Below are positions 45,739-56,042 of a stretch of 64,000 nt of DNA, piece by piece (positions within the stretch are counted from its first letter, which is position 1; every line of letters starts with the position of its first letter). The DNA is from Subsaximicrobium wynnwilliamsii (GTDB lineage Bacteria; Bacteroidota; Bacteroidia; Flavobacteriales; Flavobacteriaceae), in NCBI RefSeq assembly GCF_007997225.1, contig NZ_VORM01000018.1:1-64000 (forward strand), given 5' to 3'. The position numbers were made by a program, and so were the translations under genes. The notes beneath the pieces were generated by a model. That model saw nothing but the letters and a program-made list of their open reading frames with translations. It was not told where the DNA came from and searched no databases.

Positions 45739-47793
45739 ATGTCCAAAAGATACACCATTACCGCAGCATTACCTTATACCAACGGTCCTATTCATATTGG
45801 GCATTTGGCAGGTGTTTATGTGCCGGCAGATATTTATGCACGCTACAAACGCTTAACAGGAAATGATGTGGCCTTCATCTGCGGAAGCGATGAACATGGC
45901 GTACCCATTACCATCAAGGCAAAAAACGAAGGTGTATCCCCTCAGGACATCGTGGATAAATACCACGCCAACATCAAGAAATCTTTCGAAGATTTTGGAA
46001 TTACCTTCGACAACTATTCACGCACCACTGCAAAAATACACCACGATACAGCACAGGAGTTTTTCAAGACACTTTACGATAAAAACGAGTTTGTTGAAGA
46101 AGTGACCGAGCAATTATACGACGAGGAAGCCAATCAATTTTTGGCCGACCGCTTTGTGACGGGAACTTGCCCTAAATGTGGAAATGAAGAGGCTTATGGC
46201 GACCAATGCGAAAGCTGCGGATCCAGCTTAAATGCTACCGACCTCATCAATCCCAAGTCGGCTATCACTGGTAATGTGCCTTCGCTAAAAAAAACCAAAC
46301 ACTGGTTTTTACCACTCAATAAACACGAACAGTTTTTAAAGGATTGGATCCTAAAAGGCCACAAAAAAGATTGGAAACCCAATGTGTACGGACAAGTCAA
46401 ATCCTGGATTGACGATGGCCTGCGACCAAGAGCGGTAACCCGCGATTTGGATTGGGGCATTCCCGTTCCCGTGCCTGGAGGCGAGGGCAAAGTGCTTTAC
46501 GTTTGGTTTGATGCGCCAATTGGCTATATCTCCTCTACCAAGGAGTGGGCAGCCCGAGAAGGTAAAAATTGGGAAGATTATTGGAAGGATGAAAACACCA
46601 AATTAGTACACTTTATTGGGAAGGATAATATCGTGTTCCATTGCATTATTTTCCCATCCATGCTCAAGGCGGAAGGCTCTTATATTTTGCCAGACAACGT
46701 CCCGGCCAACGAGTTTTTGAACTTGGAAGGCCAAAAATTATCGACTTCTAAAAATTGGGCGGTTTGGTTGCCAGACTATTTATTGGATTTCCCAAACCAA
46801 CAGGATGTGCTCCGCTTCGCGTTGACGGCCAATGCTCCCGAAACTAAGGATAATGATTTTACTTGGAAGGATTTTCAAGCCAGAAACAACAATGAGTTGG
46901 TGGCCATCTTCGGAAACTTCATCAATCGAGTCGTTGTTTTGACCAATAAATATTACGACGGAATAGTGCCAGAAGCTTCCGAATTTTCAGTAATTGATAA
47001 TAAAACCATCGAAACCTTAAAAGCCTATCCCGCAGTGATTGAAAGCTCCATTGAGCGTTACCGATTTAGGGAAGCCAGCCAAGAACTGATGAATCTCGCG
47101 CGATTGGGCAATAAGTATTTGGCCGATGAAGAGCCTTGGAAACTTGTCAAGACCGATGAAGCACGCACTAAAACCATCATGTTCGTAGCGCTGCAAATCG
47201 CCTCGGCACTCGCTATCTTGAGCGAACCCTTTTTACCATTTACTTCAGCCAAATTAAAAGGCATCCTAAATGTTAACGCCGAAAACGATACGCAGTGGCA
47301 GGATGTTTCCGCTAAAGACGTTTTACTTCCGCAGGGACATCACATTGGAAAAGGCGAATTATTGTTTTCAAAAATTGAAGACGAGGCCATCGAAACCCAA
47401 TTGAAAAAATTAGAAGCCAGCAAAAAATCAAACAAAGCCGCCAACATGAAAGTAGAAACCCAAAAAGAGACCATCAATTTTGAAGACTTCACCAAATTGG
47501 ACCTGCGCGTAGGCACTATCGTTTCTGCTGAAAAAATGCCGAAAACCAAAAAATTACTCGTCTTAAAAGTAGATACAGGGATCGATACAAGAACCATTGT
47601 ATCCGGCATTGCCGAAAGTTTTACGCCCGAGGAAGTCGTTGGAAAACAAGTTACCGTTTTGGTCAATCTCGCACCAAGATCCTTGAGAGGCGTCGAAAGT
47701 GAAGGCATGATCTTAATGACCGAAAGCGCAGATGGTCAACTGGTATTCGTCAATCCCGATACGACGGTCAAAAACGGACTTCAGATAAGCTAG
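45739..47793 (+). CDS. metG: Methionyl-tRNA synthetase
   Basis: A 684-aa enzyme that charges tRNA-Met. Class I motifs: HIGH at residues 19-22 ([10 protein letters not shown]) and KLSTSK as the KMSKS equivalent. A zinc knuckle is present ([18 protein letters not shown], two CxxC pairs). An anticodon-binding helical domain follows, and a C-terminal tRNA-binding OB domain is fused (about 575-684; [18 protein letters not shown]). The fused C-terminal domain makes it the long dimeric form. The start is set by homology ([16 protein letters not shown]) and by the upstream -7 box. Confidence 0.97.
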   Translation: MSKRYTITAALPYTNGPIHIGHLAGVYVPADIYARYKRLTGNDVAFICGSDEHGVPITIKAKNEGVSPQDIVDKYHANIKKSFEDFGITFDNYSRTTAKIHHDTAQEFFKTLYDKNEFVEEVTEQLYDEEANQFLADRFVTGTCPKCGNEEAYGDQCESCGSSLNATDLINPKSAITGNVPSLKKTKHWFLPLNKHEQFLKDWILKGHKKDWKPNVYGQVKSWIDDGLRPRAVTRDLDWGIPVPVPGGEGKVLYVWFDAPIGYISSTKEWAAREGKNWEDYWKDENTKLVHFIGKDNIVFHCIIFPSMLKAEGSYILPDNVPANEFLNLEGQKLSTSKNWAVWLPDYLLDFPNQQDVLRFALTANAPETKDNDFTWKDFQARNNNELVAIFGNFINRVVVLTNKYYDGIVPEASEFSVIDNKTIETLKAYPAVIESSIERYRFREASQELMNLARLGNKYLADEEPWKLVKTDEARTKTIMFVALQIASALAILSEPFLPFTSAKLKGILNVNAENDTQWQDVSAKDVLLPQGHHIGKGELLFSKIEDEAIETQLKKLEASKKSNKAANMKVETQKETINFEDFTKLDLRVGTIVSAEKMPKTKKLLVLKVDTGIDTRTIVSGIAESFTPEEVVGKQVTVLVNLAPRSLRGVESEGMILMTESADGQLVFVNPDTTVKNGLQIS

Positions 47794-48131
47794 TTTTTAA
47801 AATTTATAAGCAAAATGGGGTCAGCGCGTTATCAAAATAATGCCGTTGCCCTCATAATGCATTGAGTTCTTCAATAATTCTCATTTCCCAATGGAAACTA
47901 AAAAAGCCTTTAGTAATTTCCAAAGCATCTATATTCTTTTTTCAAATTCAATTTCAAGTTCAAGTTCAACTTCAACTTCATCTTCATCTTCATCAGCATT
48001 TACTCAACATCTGTGATCCATTAGTTCTCGTATATACGTTTAGGGTCTAAACAAGTTAGTAATTTATTGGTTTGCATCATTTAGTATGCACTTTACTAAC
48101 TACATTAGTCCAAATACTAAATCAACTATTT
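47794..48131. other. 338-bp intergenic region with a simple-sequence repeat
   Basis: Around 47938-48000 it contains a degenerate 6-bp repeat (TTCAAG/TTCAAC/TTCATC type). On the minus strand the repeat would encode alternating Asp/Glu and Val/Leu, and plus-strand ORF 47862-48050 is the low-complexity mirror. No gene is called. Confidence 0.6.
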
Positions 48132-48602
48132 ATGAAAAATGCACTATTGGCTGTAACACTGGTTTGTCTCTTCTCTTGCGGAGGCTCTAAAGTGGTTCGG
48201 GAATCTGAAAAGACCATCAAAGGGAATTGGAACTTAAATTCCATTACTTATAGCAAAACAGGCGATTACGATGTGACCTTGCTAAACGACACCTCAAAAG
48301 ATTGCTTTGAAAACAGTACCTGGCAATTTGTACCCAATAACAATACGGGCACTTACAGTATTATCAATGCCGATTGTAATACAGGCGATCGTTATTTCAA
48401 TTTTGATATTGAAGAAGCAGACGCGACCACTGGCCTTTATGATTTTATGCTGAAACCAACCAATGAGAAAGGCAAATCGGAAACTGATGCTGGTTTTCGC
48501 ATGAAATTGACCGCAATCTCAGAGAATTCGATGCAATGGCAGCAAACCGTGATAAGCAACGGTGCGCCATTTATTATTAATATGAACTTTACTAAACTTT
48601 AA
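48132..48602 (+). CDS. Lipocalin-like lipoprotein
   Basis: A 156-aa lipoprotein from ATG 48132. The lipobox is CLFSC (Cys about residue 16). The mature part KTIKGNWNLNSITYS starts with the GxW motif of lipocalin-like domains, and the remainder is beta-rich with two further cysteines (KDCFENSTWQFV, NADCNTG). The family is common in flavobacterial envelopes, with unknown ligand. It is 3 bp upstream of the OmpA-family gene, so the two probably share one transcript. Confidence 0.88.
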   Translation: MKNALLAVTLVCLFSCGGSKVVRESEKTIKGNWNLNSITYSKTGDYDVTLLNDTSKDCFENSTWQFVPNNNTGTYSIINADCNTGDRYFNFDIEEADATTGLYDFMLKPTNEKGKSETDAGFRMKLTAISENSMQWQQTVISNGAPFIINMNFTKL

Positions 48603-48605
48603 AAT

Positions 48606-49313
48606 ATGAAAATGATAACAAACAGAATAACTATACTAGCCGTAACCGCGCTTTTGAGCATCGGTTTTACCAGTTGTAAGGCAGTAGATAATGCGAATAA
48701 CAAACAAAAAGGTGCTGTGATAGGCGCTACAGGTGGTGCCATTTTGGGTGCCATTATTGGTAATAATGTTGGCAAAGGTGGCAATGGCGAATTAGGCGCC
48801 GTCATTGGAGGCGTTGTTGGTGGTGGCGCTGGAGTGCTTATCGGCAATAAAATGGACAAGCAGGCCAAGGAAATCGAAAACGAAATTCCTGGTGCCCAAG
48901 TAGAGCGGGTTGATGATGGGATTGTCGTGACCTTTGATGAGAAAAGTGGTGTCTATTTTGACACGGCCAAATACAACATCAACGACAAATCACAAGCGAC
49001 TTTAAATAAACTCTCAGGAGTCTTTAAGGAATATCCAGACACCAATATTTTGGTTGTGGGACATACCGACAGCGTGGGATCTGAGGACAATAACATGACC
49101 TTATCCAAAAACAGAGCGAATGCTGTGACCGATTATATGACAAATCAAGGTTTGAGCAGAAGTCGATTTACAACCAATTGGTTTGGCGAATCCCAACCAA
49201 TGCATGATAACAGTACTGTAGATGGACGCTCTAAAAACAGACGAGTGAACGTTGCCATTGTACCTAATCAGCAAATGATTAATGAGGCCAAACAACAAGC
49301 TGGCGAACAATAA
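48606..49313 (+). CDS. OmpA-family lipoprotein with glycine zipper
   Basis: A 235-aa lipoprotein. The lipobox FTSC (Cys about residue 24) is followed by a glycine-rich zipper (about 36-80, GATGGAILGAIIGN and GAVIGGVVGGGAGVLIGN), then an OmpA C-terminal peptidoglycan-binding domain (about 105-225) with YFDTAKYNIN, VVGHTDSVGSEDNN and LSKNRANAVTDYM. It ties the outer membrane to the wall, like Pal/YiaD proteins. Co-transcribed with the lipocalin-like gene and followed by a terminator. Confidence 0.93.
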   Translation: MKMITNRITILAVTALLSIGFTSCKAVDNANNKQKGAVIGATGGAILGAIIGNNVGKGGNGELGAVIGGVVGGGAGVLIGNKMDKQAKEIENEIPGAQVERVDDGIVVTFDEKSGVYFDTAKYNINDKSQATLNKLSGVFKEYPDTNILVVGHTDSVGSEDNNMTLSKNRANAVTDYMTNQGLSRSRFTTNWFGESQPMHDNSTVDGRSKNRRVNVAIVPNQQMINEAKQQAGEQ

Positions 49314-49362
49314 AATAAGCAAAAGGCATTTAGAAGCTTATTCTAAATTAAATTTTGAAGGT

Positions 49363-49392
49363 CCTGTAAATGTTTTTTACAGGGCTTTTTTT
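49363..49392 (+). terminator. Rho-independent terminator
   Basis: An 8-bp stem CCTGTAAA/TTTACAGG (49363-49370 with 49376-49383) is followed by GC and seven T. It lies 50 bp after the OmpA-family gene. Confidence 0.85.
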
Positions 49393-49468
49393 ATGTTTAA
49401 ACTGAATGGTTTTTTTCTAAAAGATTTGCCGAGCTCACAAACTTAACTTATGTTCTGCTTGAACTTCC

Positions 49469-49476
49469 TATCTTTG
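49469..49476 (+). promoter_or_regulatory. -7 box of tex
   Basis: TATCTTTG matches TAnnTTTG and lies 24 bp before ATG 49501. It favours this ATG over the TTG at 49489. Confidence 0.6.
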
Positions 49477-49500
49477 CCCCCAACATAATTGACCCATTGC

Positions 49501-51636
49501 ATGCAACTCATCCCCTACATCATTTCCCAAACAAAACTGCCCGAAGCTTCAGTAAAAAACACGGTTAACTTATTAAACCAAGATTGCACGATTCCTTTCA
49601 TTTCTCGTTATCGGAAGGAAGCCACAGGCAATTTGGATGAAGTTCAAATTGGCGACATCGTCAAATTCAAGGACGCCTTTGAAACTTTGGAAAAACGAAA
49701 ACTCGCGATTCTAAAAGCATTAGAAGACCAAGAGGTTTTGACTGCAGACTTGAAAGCCAAGGTCAATGCCTGCCAAGACAGCACAACTCTGGAAGACCTT
49801 TACCTTCCGTATAAAAAAAGCAGACGAACCAAGGCCGAAACTGCGCGCAAAAACGGATTGGAGCCCTTGGCTAAAATCCTAATGTCACAATCGCGACATG
49901 TTGATGACAAAGGCCTTGCCACTATTGCGCAAGAATTCATCACTTCGGAAATCACTTCATTTGAAGATGCTTTAGAAGGCGCCAGACATATCATTGCTGA
50001 ATGGGTCAATGAACGCAGCGACCTTAGAAATCAACTCCGAAACCAATTGCAGCGCCACGCCATGATTGCGACCAAAGTAATCAAAGCCAAAAAAGACGAG
50101 GAAAAGGCGCAAAAGTTTAGAGATTATTTTGAATGGGAAGAAGCGCTAAGCAGAATTCCCTCGCACCGACTGTTGGCCATTTTGAGAGCAGAAGCTGAAG
50201 GCTTTATCAGAGTCAAAATCGAAATTGATGCAGAACACGCCATCAACCGTATCGCCAGTCGCATCATAAAAACCCAGGATGCCTGTGCGCAACAAATTGA
50301 ACTTGCCATAAGCGATGCCTACAAGCGACTGCTGTTTCCATCCTTGAGCAATGAAGCCTTGCAAAATGCCAAACAAAAAGCCGATGAAGCTGCCATTGCC
50401 ATCTTTGCCAAAAACCTCAAGCAATTACTTTTGGGTTCGCCATTGGGTGAAAAACGCGTGTTGGCTATCGACCCAGGTTTCAAGAGCGGTTGCAAATTGG
50501 TGTGTTTGGATGAAAAAGGCGACCTCAAGCATAATGAAACCATTTATCCGCATCCCCCAAAAAACGACCAAACGGGCGCGATGAAGAAAATCAGTTTCTT
50601 AACCGAAGCCCACAACATAGAAGCCATAGCGATTGGAAACGGGACCGCTTCACGAGAAACTGAGGCGCTCATCAAACGCATGCGCTTCAAAAACGAGATT
50701 CAGGTATTTGTGGTTAGTGAAGCTGGTGCGAGTATTTATTCAGCCTCAAAAATTGCTCGGGACGAGTTTCCCAATTATGATGTGACGGTTAGAGGCTCTG
50801 TTTCCATTGGGCGACGATTGCAAGATCCCTTGGCAGAATTGGTGAAGATTGACGCCAAATCCATTGGTGTTGGTCAATACCAACACGATGTGGATCAGGC
50901 AAAGCTTCAGCATGAACTGGATGTGGTGGTGCAAAGTTGCGTGAATTCGGTAGGAGTGAACATCAATACCGCAAGTCATAGTTTGCTGAGTGCGGTCTCT
51001 GGTATTGGTCCGAAACTTGCCGAAAACATCGTCGCTTACAGAAGTGAATACGGTGCCTTCAGCAATAGAAAAGAAATCAAAAACGTGACCCGATTGGGCG
51101 AAAAAGCCTTTGAACAGGCTGCCGGTTTTTTGAGAATCAAAGCTTCAGCAAATCCCTTGGACGATTCTGCCGTACATCCAGAGAGTTATGCTATTGTTGA
51201 ACAAATGGCCAAGGATGAAGGCGTCTCCCTTTCAGAATTGATTGGTAGCAAGTCTAAACTTCAGAATATTTCATTGCAAAAATACTGTACTGAAACCGTC
51301 GGGCTTTTAACGCTCAAGGATATTGTCAAGGAACTGGAAAAACCCGGACTGGACATTCGAGAACAGGCCAAAGTATTTAGTTTTGACCAGAACATCAGCA
51401 CGATATCCGATTTACGAGTAGGACAATTGCTGCCTGGGATCGTCAATAATATTACCGCCTTTGGCTGCTTTGTGGATGTGGGCATCAAAGAAAGTGGATT
51501 GATACATATCTCCAACCTTTCCGATGGCTTTGTGAAAGATGTGAATGAACACGTGCATTTGCAGCAACAGATTATGGTTAAAATCTTGGAAGTGGATGAG
51601 AAGCGCAAACGGATTCAGTTAAAGTTGCAAGGATAG
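49501..51636 (+). CDS. tex: Tex-family RNA-binding transcription accessory protein
   Basis: A 711-aa cytoplasmic protein with the full Tex layout: N-terminal helical domain (TIPFISRYRKEATGNLDEVQI), central YqgF/RuvC-like domain (VLAIDPGFKSGCKLV), helix-hairpin-helix (VSGIGPKLAENIVAYR) and C-terminal S1 domain (about 640-711; GIVNNITAFGCFVDVGIKESGLIHIS). Tex proteins bind nucleic acid and affect transcription. The stop TAG (51634-51636) is immediately followed by the tandem array, whose unit sequence ATAGAACGCTGA already includes the stop. Confidence 0.96.
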   Translation: MQLIPYIISQTKLPEASVKNTVNLLNQDCTIPFISRYRKEATGNLDEVQIGDIVKFKDAFETLEKRKLAILKALEDQEVLTADLKAKVNACQDSTTLEDLYLPYKKSRRTKAETARKNGLEPLAKILMSQSRHVDDKGLATIAQEFITSEITSFEDALEGARHIIAEWVNERSDLRNQLRNQLQRHAMIATKVIKAKKDEEKAQKFRDYFEWEEALSRIPSHRLLAILRAEAEGFIRVKIEIDAEHAINRIASRIIKTQDACAQQIELAISDAYKRLLFPSLSNEALQNAKQKADEAAIAIFAKNLKQLLLGSPLGEKRVLAIDPGFKSGCKLVCLDEKGDLKHNETIYPHPPKNDQTGAMKKISFLTEAHNIEAIAIGNGTASRETEALIKRMRFKNEIQVFVVSEAGASIYSASKIARDEFPNYDVTVRGSVSIGRRLQDPLAELVKIDAKSIGVGQYQHDVDQAKLQHELDVVVQSCVNSVGVNINTASHSLLSAVSGIGPKLAENIVAYRSEYGAFSNRKEIKNVTRLGEKAFEQAAGFLRIKASANPLDDSAVHPESYAIVEQMAKDEGVSLSELIGSKSKLQNISLQKYCTETVGLLTLKDIVKELEKPGLDIREQAKVFSFDQNISTISDLRVGQLLPGIVNNITAFGCFVDVGIKESGLIHISNLSDGFVKDVNEHVHLQQQIMVKILEVDEKRKRIQLKLQG

Positions 51637-51638
51637 AA

Positions 51639-53710
51639 CGCTGATAACGCTGATGGAACTGATTTTCACTGATTTTTCTCTTGATCTCTGAATCCTTCAG
51701 CAGCGCAAATCTGCAAAAACCGGCGTCATCTGTGTTCCATGAATCCCAATAGCACGCTGATAACGCTGATGGAACTGATTTTCACTGATTTTTCTCTTGA
51801 TCTCTGAATCCTTCAGCAGCGCAAATCTGCAAAAATCTGTGTCATCTGTGTTCCATGAATCCCAATAGAACGCTGATAAGGCTGATGGAGCTGATTTTTA
51901 ACTGATTTTTCTGTCGAACTTTAAATCCTTCAGCAACGCAAATCTGCAAAAATCTGCGTCATCTGTGTTCCATGAATCCCAATAGCACGCTGAAAACGCT
52001 GATGGAGCTGATTTTAACTGATTTTTCTCTTGATCTCTGAATCCTTCAGCAGCGCAAATCTGCAAAACCGGCGTCATCTGTGTTCCATGAATCCCAATAG
52101 CACGCTGATAACGCTGATGGAGCTGATTTTCACTGATTTTTATCTTGATTTCTGAATCCTTCAGCAGCGCAAATCTGCAAAAATCTGCGTCATCTGTGTT
52201 CCATAAATCCCAATAGCACGCTGATAAGGCTGATGGAGCTGATTTTCACTGATTTTCACTGATTTTTATCTTGATCTCTGAATCCTTCAGCAGCGCAAAT
52301 CTGCAAAAACCGGCGTCATCTGTGTTCCATGAATCCCAATAGAACGCTGAAAACGCTGATGGAGCTGATTTTTCACTGATTTTTCTCTTAATCTGTGAAT
52401 CCTTCAGCAGCGCAAATCTGTGTCATCTGTGTTCCATGAATCCCAATAGAACGCTGAAAACACTGATGGAGCTGATTTTCACTGATTTTTCTGTCGAACT
52501 GTAAATCCTTCAGCAGCGCACATCTGCAAAACCGGCGTCATCTGTATTCAATAAATACCAATAGCACGCTGATAAGGCTGATGGAACTGATTTTTACTGA
52601 TTTTTCTGTCGAACTGTAAATCCTTCGGCAGCGTAAATCTGCAAAAATCTGCGTCATCTGTGTTCCATGAATCCCAATAGCACGCTGATAAGGCTGATGG
52701 AACTGATTGTCACTGATTTTTCTGTCGAACTGTAAATCCTTCAGCAGCGCAAATCTGCAAAACCGGCGTCATCTGTGTTCCATGAATCCCAATAGCACGC
52801 TGATGGAGCTGATTTTCACTGATTTTTCTCTTGACTTGTGAGTCCTTCAGCAGCGCAAATCTGCAAAAATCTGCGTCATCTGTGTTCCATAAATCCCAAT
52901 AGGACGCTGATAACGCTGATGGAGCTGATTTTCACTGATTTTTCTCTTGACCTGTGAGTCCTTCGGCAGCGCAAATCTGCAAATATCTGTGTCATCTGTG
53001 TTCCATAAATCCCAATAGAACGCTGATAACGCTGATGGAGCTGATTTTCACTGATTTTTCTCTTGATCTCTGAATTCTTCAGCAGCGCAAATCTGCGTCA
53101 TCTGTGTTCCATAAATCCCAATAGAACGCTGATAAGGCTGATGGAGCTGATTTTCACTGATTTTTATCTTGATCTCTGAATCCTTCAGCAGCGCAAATCT
53201 GCAAAATCTGCGGCATCTGTGTTCCATGAATCCCAATAGAACGCTGATAACGCTGATGGAGCTGATTTTCACTGATTTTCCTCTTGATCTCTGAATACTT
53301 CAGCAGCGCAAATCTGCAAAAATCGGCGTCATCTGTGTTCCATAAATCCCAATAGAACGCTGATAACGCTGATGGAGCTGATTTTCACTGATTTTTATCT
53401 TGATCTCTGAATCCTTCGGCAGCGCAAATCTGCAAAACCGGCGTCATCTGTGTTCCATAAATACCAATAGAACGCTGATAAGGCTGATGGAGCTGATTTT
53501 TCACTGATTTTTCTCTTGATCTGTGAATCCTTCAGCAGCGCAAATCTGCAAAAATCTGCGTCATCTGTGTTCCATGAATCCCAATAGCACGCTGATGGAG
53601 CTGATTTTCACTGATTTTTCTCTTGACCTGTGAATCCTTCAGCAGCGCAAATCTGCAAAAATCTGCGTCATCTGTGTTCCATGAATCCCAATAGCACGCT
53701 GATGGAGCTG
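51639..53710. repeat. Tandem array: 18 units of about 116 bp plus a partial unit
   Basis: Unit starts (CGCTGA) are at 51639, 51755, 51871, 51988, 52103, 52219, 52345, 52452, 52567, 52683, 52798, 52905, 53021, 53127, 53242, 53358, 53473, 53590 and 53697. Most units are 115-117 bp; 106-107-bp ones lack a 9-10-bp subrepeat, and one 126-bp unit has an extra CACTGATTTT copy. Each unit contains GGCGTCATCTGTGTTCCAT, a CTGAATCCTTCAG dyad and a CTGATTTT run. On the minus strand one frame reads HGTQMTQIFADLRC, a translation often seen in draft genomes for this repeat class. It fills the entire gap between convergent genes. It is not a CRISPR because there are no unique spacers. Confidence 0.97.
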
Positions 53711-53715
53711 AAGCT

Positions 53716-54672
53716 TTACAGTTCCTTACTGATGAGAAAAGTGGTGTACCCCACAAAAGTGATGAGCAAGATTGCAGATTCCCAGCGGTCCAAACGTTTC
53801 TTTTTGCCTGTGAACATGGCCAAGAACAAAAAGAGGGTGCCGCCCAACAACAGATAGATATCCATGTTGAAAATAGCACTGAAATTAATTGGATTCACCA
53901 AGGAGCTTACCGATAGAATGAGCAGAATGTTAAAAATATTGGAGCCAATGATATTTCCAATGGCAATGTCGGAGTTTTTCTTGAGCGCTGCCACCACAGA
54001 TGTCATCAACTCTGGCAATGAAGTACCCGCCGCAATGATGGTAAGCCCAATTATTTTCTCACTCACACCCATGTCACTGGCAATGGCCACCGCATTATCC
54101 ACGATCAACTTTCCGCCAACGATCAAGCCTAAAAGGCCTAATGCGATTAGCATCCAAATCTTTTTACTGGAAGCTTCCATTTTTGGGGTTTCAGTAACCT
54201 CAACATCTGCCCGCATTTGTTTGTAGATATAGTATAGAAACAGAAAAAACAAAAGCAGTAGAACCAGACCATCCACTCTAGACAGGCCTATGTTATCATA
54301 GAACAAGTACCCATTGGCAAGCAATAAAAACACAACAGCGGCAAGAAATGAAATTGGTATTTCACGCTGAACCGTGGAAGATTGCACTGTGATAGGATAA
54401 ATGAGGCCCACCACACCCAGAATCAAAAAGAGGTTAAAGTTATTGCTTCCAATTACATTGCCCAAGACAATATCGGAATGCCCTTCAAAAGACGCCACGG
54501 TATTGACCACCAATTCTGGTGCCGAAGTGCCAAAGGCGACAATGGTTAAACCAATGGCCAAATCTGGAATGCGATGCTTTTTGGCCAGCATCGTAGAACC
54601 ATTTACCATCCAATCGGCACCCTTGATCAAGAGCGCAAATCCTAAAACCACAAGACAAGCAGACAGAATCAT
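53716..54672 (-). CDS. Calcium/sodium antiporter, CaCA family
   Basis: A 318-aa inner-membrane protein from ATG 54672 with ten hydrophobic segments and two inverted alpha-repeats: GLTIVAFGTSAPELVVN with LGNVIGSNNFN, and GLTIIAAGTSLPELMTS with IGNIIGSNIFN. This is the short YrbG-type exchanger of the CaCA superfamily, moving Ca2+ out against Na+ or H+. The longer reading to 54729 passes through the -7 box, so ATG 54672 is chosen. The stop is 5 bp from the end of the tandem array. Confidence 0.94.
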   Translation of the reverse strand: MILSACLVVLGFALLIKGADWMVNGSTMLAKKHRIPDLAIGLTIVAFGTSAPELVVNTVASFEGHSDIVLGNVIGSNNFNLFLILGVVGLIYPITVQSSTVQREIPISFLAAVVFLLLANGYLFYDNIGLSRVDGLVLLLLFFLFLYYIYKQMRADVEVTETPKMEASSKKIWMLIALGLLGLIVGGKLIVDNAVAIASDMGVSEKIIGLTIIAAGTSLPELMTSVVAALKKNSDIAIGNIIGSNIFNILLILSVSSLVNPINFSAIFNMDIYLLLGGTLFLFLAMFTGKKKRLDRWESAILLITFVGYTTFLISKEL

Positions 54673-54690
54673 ATTACAAATAATTTCGGT

Positions 54691-54698
54691 CAAATGTA
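54691..54698 (-). promoter_or_regulatory. -7 box of the Ca2+/Na+ antiporter gene
   Basis: TACATTTG on the minus strand matches TAnnTTTG and lies 18 bp before ATG 54672. It sits within the longer reading to 54729 and so argues against that start. Confidence 0.6.
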
Positions 54699-55048
54699 GA
54701 TGATTTTTTGACATCACATCATTATTCAATGCGTCTCAAAGAAAATAATTTCGCATTGCCGCTGAGGTGCTTCTTTCGCAATTAAAGTAGCTTAGCGTTT
54801 TTGGTAAAAATGCCTATAGAGACCTGCGAACTTTCTTGAAAACAACAGTGCGTATATAAGCTAATATATTGAAAGGCATTTGAAAATCAATAAGCTCAGG
54901 GCAAGCCCACAAGGTATGGATTGAAAGATGTTCTTTGTATTTCGAGGCAAGCCTAGGGGAGTAAAACCCTCTGGAGGGATTTAATATTGGCTTAACCTGC
55001 TGTAAGTATAATCGGGTTAAATTCGCCAAATTATTTTCGCGATTACCT
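54699..55048. other. 350-bp divergent intergenic region
   Basis: Minus-strand ORF 54814-55029 (71 codons) has no signal, motif or start context. Around 54900-54985 the sequence is less AT-rich (AAGCCTAGGGGAGTAAAACC). No RNA gene was recognised. Confidence 0.5.
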
Positions 55049-56002
55049 ATGGAATTATTTTTAGGTTACCTTGGATTCATCATCTGCGCCTATGCAGTTA
55101 TTGCCAATGATGTGATTCAAACTTTGGGCACATTCATGGCTTCCAACCATACATTAAAATGGTGGTGGCTATGGCTATTTGCAGTAAGCATTTTAGCGGC
55201 CACACTTGTTTATGGCTGGTACGTGCATAATGGCGACGTCACTTACGGGCGATTGACCCAAATCCCCTTGCCAGAAACGCTGGAATGGTGGTATCTATTG
55301 GCTCCCATTACCCTACTCATCATTACACGTTACGGCATACCGGTTAGCACCACCTTCATGATTTTGAGCGTTTTTTCTGCTGGACACATCATTGAAAAAA
55401 TGATATTGAAATCGGTTTACGGGTATGCGCTTGCCTTTGTGTTTTCCATTTTGATTTATATACTTATCTCTAAAAAGCTGGAATCAAAATTCGCTTTGGA
55501 AAAATTGGACAAAGCCGCACGAAAGCATTATTGGCTCATTGCACAATGGATTTCCACAGGGTTTCTATGGTCGCAATGGCTCATCCAGGATTTCGCCAAT
55601 ATTTTCGTGTTTTTACCCCGAAAATTGGATGTTTTGAGCTTAATATTGTCTTTGGCGATCATCTTTGTGATCATGGCTTATATTTTCAAAAAACGCGGTG
55701 GGAAGATTCAGGAAATCGTCAATCAAAAGTCAAATACCAAAAACATTCGATCTGCGACCATCATTGATTTGATTTATGGGATTTTCTTGTTTATTTTTGG
55801 TAACCTAGACGCCGTACCCATGAGTACCACTTGGGTATTTATTGGGATTTTGGCTGGTCGCGAATTGGCGATGAGCTATTTGCTGAATAAAGAAAAAATG
55901 GAACCAACCTATATCATCATCGCCAAGGATTTGGCAAAAGTCAATCTCGGTCTCATTATAAGTGTGGTCATAGCGTTTAGCATCCAATTTTTCAAACAAT
56001 AA
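55049..56002 (+). CDS. Divergent PiT-like (inorganic phosphate transporter) membrane protein
   Basis: A 317-aa polytopic protein with about nine to ten membrane segments. Two marks point to the PiT family: ANDVIQTLGTFMAS near the N-terminus (compare the PiT ANDVANAFGT signature) followed by PVSTTFMILSVFSAG, and near the C-terminus NLDAVPMSTTWVFIGILAGRELA. The PVSTT/PMSTT pair is the inverted-repeat signature of PiT carriers. Overall similarity is weak, so substrate is uncertain. It is 40 bp upstream of the deacetylase-like gene and probably in the same transcript. Confidence 0.65.
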   Translation: MELFLGYLGFIICAYAVIANDVIQTLGTFMASNHTLKWWWLWLFAVSILAATLVYGWYVHNGDVTYGRLTQIPLPETLEWWYLLAPITLLIITRYGIPVSTTFMILSVFSAGHIIEKMILKSVYGYALAFVFSILIYILISKKLESKFALEKLDKAARKHYWLIAQWISTGFLWSQWLIQDFANIFVFLPRKLDVLSLILSLAIIFVIMAYIFKKRGGKIQEIVNQKSNTKNIRSATIIDLIYGIFLFIFGNLDAVPMSTTWVFIGILAGRELAMSYLLNKEKMEPTYIIIAKDLAKVNLGLIISVVIAFSIQFFKQ

Positions 56003-56042
56003 TAATCAAAGTGATTGATCAAGGTCACTAAGGAGCCCATAC

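Noticed and set aside
47862-48050. 62-aa ORF rich in Gln/Val/Leu/His
   Set aside because: Produced by a 6-bp simple-sequence repeat and has no start context.
51639-53710. CRISPR array
   Set aside because: Repeats are contiguous units of about 116 bp with no unique spacers, and no cas genes are in the window.
53532-53879. Minus-strand ORF spanning the end of the antiporter gene and the array
   Set aside because: A shadow frame of the antiporter that continues through repeat units. Its array part is the repeated HGTQMTQIFADLRC translation, not a conserved protein.
54814-55029. 71-aa ORF on the minus strand
   Set aside because: No motif or signal, located in a divergent promoter region.
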